Shown here piece by piece: positions 14,902-24,600 of a DNA stretch of 48,371 bases (position 1 is its first letter; each line of letters starts with the position of its first letter). Under the pieces are notes generated by a model that was not told the origin of the DNA, ran no database searches, and worked only from the letters and a program-made list of their open reading frames with translations. Source of the stretch: Oscillospiraceae bacterium (GTDB lineage Bacteria; Bacillota; Clostridia; Oscillospirales; Acutalibacteraceae); contig JAQXMC010000020.1 of NCBI GenBank assembly GCA_029012445.1, forward strand, positions 1 through 48,371, written 5' to 3'. The translations under genes and the position numbers were made by a program.

Positions 14902-16458
14902 TTATATTATATCTAAAAGCTCGTTCAGATCTTCTATTGTGGTTATCGAGCTGTCAATTTCTTTGTTATAGAAATCGCCCTGATTCATTCTGACTACCTG
15001 CATACCCGCTCCGAGAGCGCCCTTTATATCGTTTATCGGGTGATCGCCGACAAAAAGGCAGTCTTTGTTCGGAACTCCGGCCTGCCTGCAGGCTTCGTCA
15101 AAAATGCGCCTGTCGGGTTTATAGACGCCGAAATCGCCGGAAACGGTTATAACATCAAACATATCTCTTATTCCGGCCGTGTCAAGCTTGGTGTTCTGAA
15201 GAACGGAAACGCCGTTGCTGATTATTCCCATTATATAGCCTCTGCGCTTCACCTCTTTGAGAACATCGAGAGCGTGGGGGAGCATAACGACATATTTGCC
15301 GTAATCCTCATTGAACGAGTCATAAAGCTCCTGCATCGGCGGATGATCCTGCCAGTTCCAGAGGTTTATAAGCTCCGGAAAATACTCTTCTCTTGACTTG
15401 TATCCTCCGTCAACATGCTCCTCCATTTCGTCGAGCTTGATAAGCCTTTCTTTTTCACCGATATCCGGGAAATATTTGTCAAGAAACGCTTCGCAGTATA
15501 AGCGATATGCGCCCTTTCTTGACTGAAGCGTGTCGTCAAAATCAAAGAATACCGCTCTGACTTTTTTCTTTTCCATTTTATTCAGCTCTCCTGTTCTTTT
15601 GCAGTCGGTTTTTATTTGCTCTTTCAGCTCGCTGAGGGAGGCAAATTTTTTTTCGCTTCTGATATACCGCTCAAGGCTTACGCAGACATGCTTGCCGTAA
15701 AGGTCGCCGTCAAAGCCCATGATATATGTTTCGCTGCGAAGCTGAGTCGCGCCGAGAGTCGGGCGTACTCCGATATTGGTCACCGAGCTGTATATTTTGC
15801 TGCCGACCATAGTTTTCGAGGCGTAGACTCCGTTCAAGGGTATGATAAAGTTGTCTTCGAAAAGCTGGTTAATCGTCGGCGCACCGAGCTTTCTGCCTAT
15901 CCTGTCGCCGCCGACGACCTCGAAATCATAGCTGAAGCTTTCCCCGAGCATTGCGTTAGCGTCTAGCATATTGCCCTCAGAGATGCATTTGCGGATTCTG
16001 CTTGAGGATATGGCTTCTCCCTTGTAGTCAACATGGTCCGCAATGAAGGTCTCGATGCCGAAAGAGGAGCAGATCTCGCTGAGCGTTTCGGCCGAGCCTC
16101 TTCCGCCCTTGCCGAAGCGGTAATTGAAGCCGCAGCAGACGGCTTTTGCTCCGAGTTTGTTCACGAGAATTTCTCTGACAAATTCCTCGCAGGACATATT
16201 CATTATCTCTCCGAAATCGACCGTGTAGGTCTCGGCGCCCAATGCGTTTATCTTTTTTATCTGTGTCTGTTTTGTCATAATGCTCTTCGGAATTTCATAG
16301 CCGAGAGCCTTGAAAGGGTGTTCGCTGAAAAGCATAACCACCGCTTTCAGATTTTTCTTTTTCGCTTCTTCTGTTGCAGCGAGAATAACTCTTTTGTGGC
16401 CCTTGTGCAGACCGTCAAAGGTGCCGAGTGCCACCACCGAGCCGTTTGTTTCTGTCAT
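14902..16458 (-). CDS. ribF: Fusion of bifunctional riboflavin kinase/FAD synthetase with a HAD hydrolase
   Basis: 518 residues. Part 1 (1-292) is complete RibF: GTFDGLHKGHK (11-21) and ISSSRIR (150-156) of the FAD synthetase half, GAPTINQ and TNIGVRPT of the riboflavin kinase half; it makes FMN and FAD. Part 2 (295-518) is a complete HAD phosphatase: FFDFDDTL (motif I, two Asp), IISNG, KPDRRIF and GDHPINDIKGA. The join ELNKMEKKK reads through without a stop. AGGAGAG lies about 9 nt before the internal ATG at 15576, so the HAD part could also be made alone. The first ATG overlaps the truB stop by 4 nt. Last gene of the rimP operon. The fusion is either genuine or the result of a 1-nt indel. 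Confidence 0.88.
   Translation of the reverse strand: MTETNGSVVALGTFDGLHKGHKRVILAATEEAKKKNLKAVVMLFSEHPFKALGYEIPKSIMTKQTQIKKINALGAETYTVDFGEIMNMSCEEFVREILVNKLGAKAVCCGFNYRFGKGGRGSAETLSEICSSFGIETFIADHVDYKGEAISSSRIRKCISEGNMLDANAMLGESFSYDFEVVGGDRIGRKLGAPTINQLFEDNFIIPLNGVYASKTMVGSKIYSSVTNIGVRPTLGATQLRSETYIMGFDGDLYGKHVCVSLERYIRSEKKFASLSELKEQIKTDCKRTGELNKMEKKKVRAVFFDFDDTLQSRKGAYRLYCEAFLDKYFPDIGEKERLIKLDEMEEHVDGGYKSREEYFPELINLWNWQDHPPMQELYDSFNEDYGKYVVMLPHALDVLKEVKRRGYIMGIISNGVSVLQNTKLDTAGIRDMFDVITVSGDFGVYKPDRRIFDEACRQAGVPNKDCLFVGDHPINDIKGALGAGMQVVRMNQGDFYNKEIDSSITTIEDLNELLDII
15574..15590 (-). promoter_or_regulatory. Internal ribosome binding site and ATG at the ribF/HAD junction
   Basis: On the minus strand AGGAGAG is followed by CTGAATAAA and ATG (15576). 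A TGA and a TAA are present here in another frame, as expected for an ancestral stop of ribF. Confidence 0.55.
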
Positions 16459-17360
16459 TTTGCCGAGTCCCCCATATAAACTCTCTTCACATTCAGATTT
16501 TCACCGTCATCGCTGACCTCGCCTATTCCGACGAATTCGCCCGACGGTGAATACACTTTATAGTATGCGCAGGCTTCGAGCTGCCGGCTGATTCTGTCCG
16601 CCGCAAGAAAGCCGCCGTTGTGAAATCTCACGGCCTGTTTCTCGCTGACGGTTACACTGTCATATTTCAAAGCGTCCTCAACGCTTATAAGAGCCTCGCT
16701 TATTCTGCCCTGCGCGGCGAGATCCTTAATCTTCTCCTCGGTCACGCAGTCCTCCAGCGTGAATCCGAGGGCTTTGGTGCGCCTGAGCGCCGTCATGACT
16801 GCGCCGCAGCCCAGAGCCTTGCCGATATCGCTTGAAAGGCTCCTGATATATGTTCCGGCTGAACATTCCACCGAAACGGTGAACTCCTGCGCTTCTTCAT
16901 CGAAGTGCAGACATTTGATTGAATATACATCTATTTCGCGCTCACTGCGTTCGACTTCAATCCCTTTTCTCGCCATTTCATATAGCCTGACGCCGTCTTT
17001 TTTTATTGCCGAATACATTGGCGGAGTCTGTTTGATTCTGCCTTTAAAGCCCTCTAAAACGGAAAACAGAGCCTCTGAAGTCACCTCTGACTTGCTCTGT
17101 GACAAAACTTTGCCTGTCACATCGAGAGTATCGGTGGTCATTCCGAGCTTTATCGTTGCTTCATAGGCCTTGTCATGTGTGTTGAAAAGCTCGATAAATC
17201 TCGTTGCACCGCCAAAAGCAACAGGCAAAACACCTGTTGCTAACGGATCAAGAGTTCCCGCGTGTCCCGCTTTTTTCTCGTTGGTCAGTCTTTTGAGAAT
17301 GCTGACAGCTGAGAACGACGATATATTTTTAGGCTTATCAAAGCAAATGAAACCCGTCAT
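16455..17360 (-). CDS. truB: tRNA pseudouridine-55 synthase
   Basis: 301 residues. It isomerises U55 in the T-arm of nearly all tRNAs. Catalytic Asp38 is in AGHAGTLDPLATGVLP, and the N-terminal GFICFDKPKNISSF is the usual start. A C-terminal part of about 70 residues resembles the small PUA-like extension of bacterial TruB. It overlaps nrnA by 4 nt and ribF by 4 nt (ATGA-type junctions), indicating translational coupling. Confidence 0.96.
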   Translation of the reverse strand: MTGFICFDKPKNISSFSAVSILKRLTNEKKAGHAGTLDPLATGVLPVAFGGATRFIELFNTHDKAYEATIKLGMTTDTLDVTGKVLSQSKSEVTSEALFSVLEGFKGRIKQTPPMYSAIKKDGVRLYEMARKGIEVERSEREIDVYSIKCLHFDEEAQEFTVSVECSAGTYIRSLSSDIGKALGCGAVMTALRRTKALGFTLEDCVTEEKIKDLAAQGRISEALISVEDALKYDSVTVSEKQAVRFHNGGFLAADRISRQLEACAYYKVYSPSGEFVGIGEVSDDGENLNVKRVYMGDSAK

Positions 17361-18313
17361 ATAATTACCTTTTTGATAGCTTCCGTTATTTTTCTTTCGG
17401 CGTCCTCAATAGAGCCGCTGACCTGGCAGCCGGCCGCTCTTGCGTGACCTCCGCCGCCGAGAGTCTTGCATATTGCAGCGGCGTCATAGGGTTCATGAGT
17501 TCTCAGAGATATCTTATATTCGCCGCCCGGCCTTTCTTTTATTGTCACGCCTATCTTAACGCCCTCGACCTGGCGCGGAATACTCGCTATTGCGTCCGCA
17601 TAGCTTTCGTCCGCTCCGCTTTCACGGTACATCTGCTCGGTGAGCCTTATTATAGCGACCTGATCGTTGAAGCAGAGCTTCATGCTGTCAAGGCAGAGCT
17701 TTTCGAGAGCGAAATATGCCTTGCTCTTAGTTTCAAACATCAGTGTGTTGACGAATGAGTGCCTTGCTCCGCAGGAGATAAGCTCCGCCGCCGCAAGATG
17801 GGTTTTTGCGGTCACATTGGAATATCTGAAACAGCCTGTGTCTGTCGCTATACCTGTGTAAAGACAGGTTGCAATGTCAGCGTCAGTCTGAACGCCCATC
17901 AGCTTTATCAGCTCAAAAACCGACTCGCAGGCGGCAGCTGCCGAACTGTCGACAAAGGTGTTTTCGGCGTAAATAAGATTTGAGCCGTGGTGATCTATGC
18001 AAAGATCGACCCGATCGGAAAACCTCTTTTCAAGCGGACCGAGCAGCTTCGGATCTGCGACATCGACCGCGAGAATGAATGCGTGTTCTTCATCGACATC
18101 GTCGTTATCGCAGAACATATAGCTGAATTTTTCGGGTATTTTGTCGCCGTTCAGAAGCTTTGACTTTATTCCGAGCTTTTTGAGAGCTCTCATCATCGAA
18201 TAACCGCAGCCGAGAGTGTCTCCGTCGGGGTTTGAGTGAGTGAGGATAACGACCCTGGACTGCGCTTTCAGCAATCCGGCGGCTTCCGGCAGATCAATCA
18301 TCAACTTCTTCAC
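17357..18313 (-). CDS. nrnA: DHH-family bifunctional oligoribonuclease/PAP phosphatase
   Basis: 318 residues. NrnA-type enzymes degrade short RNAs (nanoRNA) and dephosphorylate pAp. DHH-domain motifs: HSNPDGDTLG (26-35), Asp84 in AVDVADP and IDHHGSN (106-112); DHHA1 domain motif GGGHARAAG near 286-294. It overlaps rbfA upstream by 20 nt and truB downstream by 4 nt. This position between rbfA and truB is conserved in many Firmicutes. Confidence 0.93.
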   Translation of the reverse strand: MKKLMIDLPEAAGLLKAQSRVVILTHSNPDGDTLGCGYSMMRALKKLGIKSKLLNGDKIPEKFSYMFCDNDDVDEEHAFILAVDVADPKLLGPLEKRFSDRVDLCIDHHGSNLIYAENTFVDSSAAAACESVFELIKLMGVQTDADIATCLYTGIATDTGCFRYSNVTAKTHLAAAELISCGARHSFVNTLMFETKSKAYFALEKLCLDSMKLCFNDQVAIIRLTEQMYRESGADESYADAIASIPRQVEGVKIGVTIKERPGGEYKISLRTHEPYDAAAICKTLGGGGHARAAGCQVSGSIEDAERKITEAIKKVII

Positions 18314-18653
18314 CTCTTGAAGCTTCTAACTTTCTGAAAAGATTTATGCCTTTTTCAACGGAATCGTCGGCAATAAATTTGATTTCGGGAGTCTTTCTCA
18401 GTCTGAGTCTCGTTCCGAGCTCATGCCTGATAAGCCCCGTCGCGCTGACGAGCCCCTTGACTGCTTCCCTGGCGGCGTCTATGCCCTCAAGTGCGCTGAC
18501 ATAGACCTTGGCGTAGGACACATCACTGCTGACCTCGACTCTGACAACGGTCAGCATTTTATCTCTGACTCTAGGGTCCTTAAGCTCTCTGATAATGGCT
18601 ATAATTTCCCTGCGTATATCTTCAGATACACGGTCCGTTTTGTATCCCGACAT
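18294..18653 (-). CDS. rbfA: Ribosome-binding factor A
   Basis: 119 residues, typical RbfA length. A KH-like protein that binds the 30S subunit during 16S rRNA maturation. SEDIRREIIAIIRELKDPRV at the N-terminus and VYVSALEG, LRHELG-like (LIRHELGTRLRLRKTPEI) are the family landmarks. It lies 22 nt after infB, and its 3' end overlaps nrnA. Confidence 0.95.
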   Translation of the reverse strand: MSGYKTDRVSEDIRREIIAIIRELKDPRVRDKMLTVVRVEVSSDVSYAKVYVSALEGIDAAREAVKGLVSATGLIRHELGTRLRLRKTPEIKFIADDSVEKGINLFRKLEASRGEEVDD

Positions 18654-18675
18654 TATATTTTGCCTCCTTTTCGGC

Positions 18676-21123
18676 TCAATCTCTGTATTCTTCCATCATG
18701 AAGGCTTCGAAAATGTCGCCCTCCTTGATATCGTTGAATTTAGTCAGACCGATGCCGCACTCATATCCGCTCTGGACTTCCTTGACATCGTCCTTGAAGC
18801 GGCGGAGAGATGCGATCTCGTCCTCGGCGACAACGATACCGTCGCGGACCACTCTGATCTGCGCATTTCTTGTGACCTTGCCCTCGAGAACATAGCTGCC
18901 GGCGATCTTGCCGACTGACGAAAGGTTGAGAACATTTCTGACCTCAATCCTGCCGAGAGATATCTCTCTGAACTTAGGCGCGAGCATACCCTTCATAGCG
19001 GCCTCGATCTCCTCGATGCAGTCATATATAACTCTGTACATTCTGATGTCTACGCCGTCGCGCTCGGCGTTGGCCTGGGCGACCGGATCGGGGCGCACAT
19101 TAAAGCCGACGATTATTGCGTTGGACGCACCGGCCAGCATAACATCCGACTCGTTGATAGCGCCGACGCCGCCGTGAATGACCTTGACTCTGACCTCATC
19201 GTTAGAGATTTTCTCAAGGTTCTGCTTAACGGCTTCGACAGAGCCCTGAACATCGGCCTTGACGATTATCTTCAGCTCTTTCATCTCGCCCTCCTGCATA
19301 GAGGTGAAGAGATTTTCAAGAGTGACCTTGTGATATGAATTGAACTGCTCCTGCTTTGCCTGATCCTTTCTCTGCTCAACGAGCTCACGGGCGAGCCTCT
19401 CATCGCTGACGACATTGAATGAGTCGCCCGCATTCGGAGTTTCGGCAAGGCCCATTATCTCGACGGGAACGGAGGGACCGGCCGAATTGACCTTCCGGCC
19501 CTTGTCGTTTGTCATAACGCGGACTCTGCCCACCGATGTTCCGGCTACAATAATATCGCCCGACTTCAGCGTACCGTTCTGAACAAGCAGAGTTGCGATC
19601 GGACCTCTGCTCTTGTCAAGCCTTGCTTCGATAACAACGCCCTTGCCGGGCCTGTTCGGATTGGCTTTGAGCTCGGCGACCTCAGCGACGAGCAGTATTG
19701 ACTCAAGAAGAGAATCTATTCCCATGTGAGTCTTGGCCGAAACGGGAACGCAGATCGTGTCGCCGCCCCATTCCTCGGGCACAAGGCCGTATTCCGTCAG
19801 CTGCTGCATGACTCTGTCCGGATTTGCGCCGGGTTTATCCATCTTGTTGATAGCGACGATTATCTGAACCTCGGCAGCCTTGGCGTGGTTTATAGCTTCT
19901 ATCGTCTGCGGCATAATACCGTCGTCGGCCGCAACAACGAGAACGGCTATATCCGTTGCCATTGCGCCTCTCGCTCTCATTGCGGTGAAGGCAGCATGGC
20001 CGGGAGTGTCGAGGAAGGTTATCTTTTTTCCGTTGCAGTTGACTCGGTAAGCGCCGATATGCTGAGTTATGCCGCCGGCTTCTGTCGCCGTTACCTCAGT
20101 GTTTCTGATAGCGTCGAGAATGGAGGTTTTGCCGTGGTCGACATGACCCATGACGACAACGACGGGGTCTCTCGGCTGAAGATCTTCTTCCTTATCCTCG
20201 CTGTCGTCAATGATTCTGTCCTCAATAGTGACGACGACTTCCTTTTCGACCTTTGCGCCGAGCTCTGTTGCGACTATTTCGGCCGTGTCAAAGTCAATGA
20301 CCTCGTTGACTGTTGCCATAACACCGTAGGAGAAGAGCTTCTTGATAACCTCGGCAGCCGTAACCTTGAGCTGTGAAGCAAGCTCGCCGACAGTGATCTC
20401 ATCGCCGACCTTGACAACGATCTGCGGGCGCTTTGCTCTTTCCTCGGCAATTCTCTTGAGTCTTTCGGCCTCGGTTTCTTTCTTTCCGCGCTTTTTATTA
20501 TATTGCTGGCTCTTCTGCTTGAGCTTCTGCTTGTTGGGACCCATTTCTCTGCCCCTTGTGCTCGAAGACGCCATTTCATCATATTTCTCGTTGTATTTAT
20601 CGAGATTGACATTGCTGGCTCTTGTGTCGACTCTTCTTGCCTCGCCCTTTGTTCTTGACTGGATCTTGTGATCGTCTTTTGCCTTGGCGGGCTGCTGCTT
20701 TTCGGGAGCCTTAGCCTTAGCCGGTCTGCTTTCCGGCTTTTTGCCTTTCGCTTTCTGATCCGACTGCTTTTCGCTTCTGTCAGTGGGCTTCTCCTCTTTT
20801 GCGGCCGTTTCCTCCTTGGCGGGAGCTTTTTTCTCAGCGGATTTTTCAGCCTTTTCGTCAGCCTTTTCCTCAGCTTTTTCTTCCTTTTCGGGCTGAGGCT
20901 CCGCCTCCTCCTTTTTAGCGCCTGCCGCAAAATATGCGTCGAAGGATTCGACCGAATTTTTAGCTGTGATGACATTGAAAAGAACATCAAGCTCATTCGG
21001 ATCGAGAGCGGTCATTGATTTTTTTGCCTCAAAGCCGTTTTGAGTCAGAATCTCAACGACCTCCTTGCTGCTTATGTCAAAGTCCTTTGCCAGTTCATGT
21101 ACTTTATATTTATCTCGCGTCAT
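18676..21123 (-). CDS. infB: Translation initiation factor IF-2
   Basis: 815 residues. The GTPase places fMet-tRNA on the 30S subunit. In order: a short IF2_N helix bundle (4-55), a Lys/Glu/Ala-rich disordered linker (70-230), a second IF2_N-type domain (233-290), the G domain with GHVDHGKT (326-333), DTPGH (372-376), NKMD (426-429) and SAK, then the beta-barrel and C-terminal domains that bind the initiator tRNA. The ATG has GGAGG about 9 nt upstream. In the operon it follows the L7Ae-family gene by 28 nt. Confidence 0.98.
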   Translation of the reverse strand: MTRDKYKVHELAKDFDISSKEVVEILTQNGFEAKKSMTALDPNELDVLFNVITAKNSVESFDAYFAAGAKKEEAEPQPEKEEKAEEKADEKAEKSAEKKAPAKEETAAKEEKPTDRSEKQSDQKAKGKKPESRPAKAKAPEKQQPAKAKDDHKIQSRTKGEARRVDTRASNVNLDKYNEKYDEMASSSTRGREMGPNKQKLKQKSQQYNKKRGKKETEAERLKRIAEERAKRPQIVVKVGDEITVGELASQLKVTAAEVIKKLFSYGVMATVNEVIDFDTAEIVATELGAKVEKEVVVTIEDRIIDDSEDKEEDLQPRDPVVVVMGHVDHGKTSILDAIRNTEVTATEAGGITQHIGAYRVNCNGKKITFLDTPGHAAFTAMRARGAMATDIAVLVVAADDGIMPQTIEAINHAKAAEVQIIVAINKMDKPGANPDRVMQQLTEYGLVPEEWGGDTICVPVSAKTHMGIDSLLESILLVAEVAELKANPNRPGKGVVIEARLDKSRGPIATLLVQNGTLKSGDIIVAGTSVGRVRVMTNDKGRKVNSAGPSVPVEIMGLAETPNAGDSFNVVSDERLARELVEQRKDQAKQEQFNSYHKVTLENLFTSMQEGEMKELKIIVKADVQGSVEAVKQNLEKISNDEVRVKVIHGGVGAINESDVMLAGASNAIIVGFNVRPDPVAQANAERDGVDIRMYRVIYDCIEEIEAAMKGMLAPKFREISLGRIEVRNVLNLSSVGKIAGSYVLEGKVTRNAQIRVVRDGIVVAEDEIASLRRFKDDVKEVQSGYECGIGLTKFNDIKEGDIFEAFMMEEYRD

Positions 21124-21151
21124 AGTTTTTCCTCCTTATGTTAGGTGATCA

Positions 21152-21466
21152 TTAGTTGCCGTCTTCTGAAAGCCGCTTGAGCTTTTCGGCGAAGCCCTCA
21201 TCGTTGACCGTGATAACGCCCGCCTTTGAACCCACGGCATGACCTAATTCAAACATGGTGCAATCCGTTATAATAACGGGTACACCTGAAGCTTCGCTGC
21301 AAGTGAGCCCCTCAAATTCTTTTTTGAGTCTCTCTGAGACATCGTTTGAAAGAATACAAAGCCGCGCTTTTCCCGAGACGATCGCGCCCTTGGCGGCGTC
21401 GTGGCCCAGACCGAGCTTTCCGGCTTTTCTGGCTATTCCCAGAAGGGAGAGAAATTTATTGTTCAT
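21152..21466 (-). CDS. L7Ae/L30e-family RNA-binding protein (YlxQ-like)
   Basis: 104 residues with the L7Ae fold. Family features: LLGIARKAGKLGLGHDAAKG at the N-terminus, LCILSNDVSE in the middle and VGSKAGVITVNDEGFAEKL at the end. Proteins of this type bind kink-turn RNA; the role of the nusA-infB operon member is not settled. I chose ATG 21466 (GGAG 9 nt upstream) over the longer frame because MNNKFLSLLG is the usual start. The gene begins 11 nt inside rnpM. Confidence 0.9.
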   Translation of the reverse strand: MNNKFLSLLGIARKAGKLGLGHDAAKGAIVSGKARLCILSNDVSERLKKEFEGLTCSEASGVPVIITDCTMFELGHAVGSKAGVITVNDEGFAEKLKRLSEDGN

Positions 21467-21758
21467 CGTTCCGAAGCTCCTGTTCCATCCGGTCATAAAC
21501 TTCGTCGAGTATTGTGCAATCAAGCGATCTCTCAAGCCGCCTTGCTTTTCTTGCCTTTTGCAGACATTCCGACTTTTTGCAGACATAAGCGCCTCTGCCT
21601 GATTTTTTACCGGTCAGGTCAAGAGATATCTCATATTGTTCACCGTCAGCGTCTTTGATTCTGGACTTGACGACTCTGACAAGCTCGTTCTTGTTGAACA
21701 TCTCGCCGCAGCCCATGCATTTTCTCTGAGGTATTTTTTTCTGCTTCACCGTGTTCAC
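21456..21758 (-). CDS. rnpM: YlxR/RnpM (DUF448) RNA-binding protein
   Basis: 100 residues. KKIPQRKCMGCGEM at the N-terminus and SGRGAYVCKKSEC in the middle are diagnostic of DUF448, with the conserved Cys pairs. The B. subtilis member is reported to bind and modulate RNase P. Encoded between nusA and the L7Ae gene as in most Firmicutes, with its 3' end overlapping the latter. Confidence 0.94.
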   Translation of the reverse strand: MNTVKQKKIPQRKCMGCGEMFNKNELVRVVKSRIKDADGEQYEISLDLTGKKSGRGAYVCKKSECLQKARKARRLERSLDCTILDEVYDRMEQELRNDEQ

Positions 21759-21786
21759 CCTCTCCGAAGTTTTTCCGTTTATTTTA

Positions 21787-22881
21787 TCAGACCTGCGATT
21801 CGGATTTTATGTCTATCTTCCAGCCTGTGAGCTTGGCCGCAAGTCTGACATTCTGCCCCTTGTTGCCGATAGCGAGCGAAAGCTGGTTGTCGGGAACGAC
21901 CGCAACGCAGGTTCTTGCGCCGTCGGGGTCGATCGTGACTGAGTTGACGGTCGCCGGAGCGAGTGCGCCGGCAATATATTCGGCGGGATCGTCGCTGTAT
22001 TTGACGACATCTATCTTTTCGCCGGCAAGGGCGTCGACGACATTTGCGACTCTCATGCCTCTCGGACCTATGCAGGAGCCGACAGCGTCAACATTTTCAT
22101 CGTTTGACTTAACGGCGATTTTTGTTCTTGAACCGGCTTCTCTTGAAATTGAAACTATTTCTATCGTGCCGTCATATATTTCCGGAACCTCTGTTTCAAA
22201 CAGTCTTTTGACGAGGCCGGGGTGTCTTCTCGAAATGCCCGCATATGATGTTCCGTTCTCCGTCGGAACGCTGGCAACATAGACCTTTATGAGCTGATCG
22301 GCCTTGAGATCGTCGTTCGGGAGCTGATCGGCCTTGGGAAGATAGCCCTGAGCTCTGCCGATCTCTATTCTGGCGTCGCCCGTGTTCATATCGACTGAGA
22401 TGACCTTTGCGGTGACGACATCGTGATGCCTCGAAGCGAATTCCTTGTTAGCGATTTCTCTTTCGGCTTCTCTGATGCCCTGTCTGATAACTGACTTGGC
22501 GGTCTGAGCGACTATTCTGCCGAACTTTTTTGTCTCAAGCGGGATCTCGACCGTTCCGCCGACGACTGCGTTCGGGTCATAGACTCTGGCTTCATCGAGA
22601 GTGAGATCCGTTATTTCGTCCTCGACCGTGTCAACAACATTTTTTCTGACATAAACTCTCATCTTTTTGTTTTCGGGATCTATGTCGCAAACGACTATAT
22701 CCCTGTTCTGATAGGTGTTTCTCGTTGCCGAGGTGATGGCGGCTTTTATCTTTTCATAGAGGTATTCAGCGGATATACCCTTTTGTTCCTCAAGGAGCTT
22801 TATCGCCTCAAAGAACTCCTTGTTCATCTGTTCCTGTTCGTTTTCCTCGCTGTTTTTCTTGACCTTTCTCATTTTTGCCAA
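21787..22881 (-). CDS. nusA: Transcription termination/antitermination factor NusA
   Basis: About 364 residues, close to other Firmicute NusA, and without the C-terminal acidic repeats of E. coli. It has an N-terminal RNA polymerase-binding domain (1-135), an S1 domain (about 138-205) and two KH domains (about 210-360) with IGPRGMRV and IGNKGQNVRLA. The frame begins with a TTG at 22881 that has AAGGA 4 nt upstream; an ATG at 22872 is the alternative start. The sequence before MNKEFFEAIK is a Lys/Glu-rich extension of about 18 residues. Confidence 0.96.
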   Translation of the reverse strand: MAKMRKVKKNSEENEQEQMNKEFFEAIKLLEEQKGISAEYLYEKIKAAITSATRNTYQNRDIVVCDIDPENKKMRVYVRKNVVDTVEDEITDLTLDEARVYDPNAVVGGTVEIPLETKKFGRIVAQTAKSVIRQGIREAEREIANKEFASRHHDVVTAKVISVDMNTGDARIEIGRAQGYLPKADQLPNDDLKADQLIKVYVASVPTENGTSYAGISRRHPGLVKRLFETEVPEIYDGTIEIVSISREAGSRTKIAVKSNDENVDAVGSCIGPRGMRVANVVDALAGEKIDVVKYSDDPAEYIAGALAPATVNSVTIDPDGARTCVAVVPDNQLSLAIGNKGQNVRLAAKLTGWKIDIKSESQV

Positions 22882-22908
22882 TCAATCCTTTCAGTCTATT
22901 TTAAAATC

Positions 22909-23385
22909 TTATTCCGCGAAATCGTTCAGCTTGACCCATGCGGCTTCCTTTTTTGTGAAGGTGAAGCCCGAACCGTTTTCAAGCCGGACAGTGATGTTGC
23001 CGTCGTCGAAAGACTCAAGCGTACCGGTGAAATCTCTCTGACCGTCTATCGGCCTTATCAGCCTTATAAGTACGCTCTGACCTAAGCACTTTTCAAAATG
23101 CTCCGGTCTTGAAAGCTCTCGTTCGACGCCCGGAGAGCTGACCTCCAGACAATAGCTTTGTTCTATCGGATCAGCTTCGTCAAGCGGCTTGTCGATAGCG
23201 TGGCTGAAGTCAACGCAGTCGTCTATGCCGACGCCGCCCTCCTTGTCGATGAAGATCCTGAGATACCATGACGCTCCCTCTTTTTCAAAGCGGATATCCC
23301 ATATGGTGAGCCCCAGCTCTTTCGCATAAGGCTCAACGAGCTGTCTGACTGCGGCGACGGTGCTGCCGCCCTTGCCCTTTGCCAT
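22909..23385 (-). CDS. rimP: Ribosome maturation factor RimP
   Basis: 158 residues, needed for 30S maturation. It has an N-terminal alpha/beta domain with RIFIDKEGGVGIDDC and the conserved YCLEVSSPGVERELSRPEHF, and a C-terminal SH3-like barrel. ATG 23385 is chosen because AAAGGAG is 8 nt upstream; the open frame extends 12 codons further. First gene of the nine-gene operon rimP-nusA-rnpM-L7Ae-infB-rbfA-nrnA-truB-ribF. Confidence 0.95.
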   Translation of the reverse strand: MAKGKGGSTVAAVRQLVEPYAKELGLTIWDIRFEKEGASWYLRIFIDKEGGVGIDDCVDFSHAIDKPLDEADPIEQSYCLEVSSPGVERELSRPEHFEKCLGQSVLIRLIRPIDGQRDFTGTLESFDDGNITVRLENGSGFTFTKKEAAWVKLNDFAE

Positions 23386-23427
23386 GTTCAGCACTCCTTT
23401 GCGGTGAAATCTTCCTATCAAGCAAAC

Positions 23428-23453
23428 GAGAGCGGGCCAAAACCCACTCTCGA
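23428..23453 (-). promoter_or_regulatory. Leader hairpin upstream of rimP
   Basis: CGAGAG(C/T)GGG pairs with CCC(A)CTCTCG around CCAAAA (10 bp with one mismatch), in the 5' UTR of the rimP operon about 20 nt after the predicted transcription start. A stem of this kind before rimP is common in Firmicutes in my memory; function not known to me. Confidence 0.55.
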
Positions 23454-23473
23454 ACCTTAATTCTTACTTTATA

Positions 23474-23502
23474 AGTATATCACTAACCTGAAGAAATATC
23501 AA
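23474..23502 (-). promoter_or_regulatory. Sigma-A promoter of the rimP operon
   Basis: On the minus strand TTGATA (23502-23497), 17-nt spacer, TATACT (23479-23474). Confidence 0.8.
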
Positions 23503-23586
23503 GCATTTTTTAATATTTTTACATTATCAACAAAAAACGACAGTGAAACCGTTCATTTAATATCTGCTATGATAAAATATTGCTTT

Positions 23587-24597
23587 TTATAACGATATTG
23601 AGAGCGCTCCTGTCTCGTTCAAGATAAGAAAAACAATATATGCGGCGTATATGCCGAGAAGTATGATTCCCTGCGACCTTTTGAGCTTTCCCGTTATAAG
23701 CGTCGGTATTACTGCAACGCCGCAGGCCGCAACGCAGACCGGAAAGTCAAAGATCAGGCTGACTTTATCAACCGGCAGCGCACCGCCGCGGTTTAAAAAT
23801 GAGCAGAGCGGCAAAATAAGCGTCAGGTCGATTATATTTGCTCCGATGATGTTGCCGACCGAAAGCGAGGCTTCCTTTTTTCTCAGAGCCGTCAGCGTTG
23901 TGACAAGCTCCGGCAGGGAAGTTCCGACGGCGACTATCGTGAAGCCCACGATGTTTTCGCTGATGCCGAGTTTTGAAGCAATGACTCTGCCCGAGGAGAC
24001 CAAAAACTCGGCTCCGATAACAATAGCCAGCGCTCCGATAACAAAAAACGCCGTTTTGTTCAGAAAATCCTTTTTCTCAGCTTTATGTATTGCCGACGGC
24101 TGTTCGGCGCATTTCTTGCCCTCGATAAGATTGTCGGCGACGAACACGATGAATATGCCCCAGAGGATAAACGCCGACCACCTCGGCAGAAAGCCTCTTG
24201 AGCTGAGAATCCACAGCAAAATGCCCGAAAGCAGGAGGAGACTGCTTCTGAAAGAGAAGCTTTTTCTGTTGACGACGCTCGGCAGAACAGAGAGCGAAAT
24301 GCCCATTATCAGAGCCGTGTTCGCAGTCACGGAGCCGACAGCGTTGCCGATAGCCATCTGATTTGCGCCTGCGGCAGCGGCTCTGGCGGAGACAAGAAGC
24401 TCCGGGAGAGTTGTCGCGACCGAAACTATCGTTGCGCCGATAACGAATTTGGGAATCCCCGTCGCTTCAGCCAGAAACGACGCACTGTCAACAAACCAGT
24501 CGCCGCCCTTTGTGATAAACAGAAGTCCGACGATAAAAATTGCGGCCGCGAAAAAAATGCTGCTGCCGTGAGGCACGGAAAATCCGAATATTTCCAT
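23587..24597 (-). CDS. Calcium/sodium antiporter (CaCA superfamily)
   Basis: An inner-membrane protein of 336 residues with about ten hydrophobic segments in two inverted halves. Each half has the alpha-repeat signature: GATIVSVATTLPEL in the first and GFTIVAVGTSLPEL in the second, with GNAVGS and GNIIGANI following. It exchanges Ca2+ for Na+ (YrbG/CaxA-like). The gene starts 3 nt after the ABC-F stop, so the two are cotranscribed. Confidence 0.94.
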   Translation of the reverse strand: MEIFGFSVPHGSSIFFAAAIFIVGLLFITKGGDWFVDSASFLAEATGIPKFVIGATIVSVATTLPELLVSARAAAAGANQMAIGNAVGSVTANTALIMGISLSVLPSVVNRKSFSFRSSLLLLSGILLWILSSRGFLPRWSAFILWGIFIVFVADNLIEGKKCAEQPSAIHKAEKKDFLNKTAFFVIGALAIVIGAEFLVSSGRVIASKLGISENIVGFTIVAVGTSLPELVTTLTALRKKEASLSVGNIIGANIIDLTLILPLCSFLNRGGALPVDKVSLIFDFPVCVAACGVAVIPTLITGKLKRSQGIILLGIYAAYIVFLILNETGALSISL

Positions 24598-24600
24598 AGC

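Noticed and set aside
14724..14993. 89-codon ORF running from the structured repeat into ribF
   Set aside because: It starts inside the repeat, lacks a ribosome binding site and overlaps hairpins and the ribF end.
19726..20376. 216-codon plus-strand ORF inside infB
   Set aside because: Antisense shadow of the IF-2 G domain.
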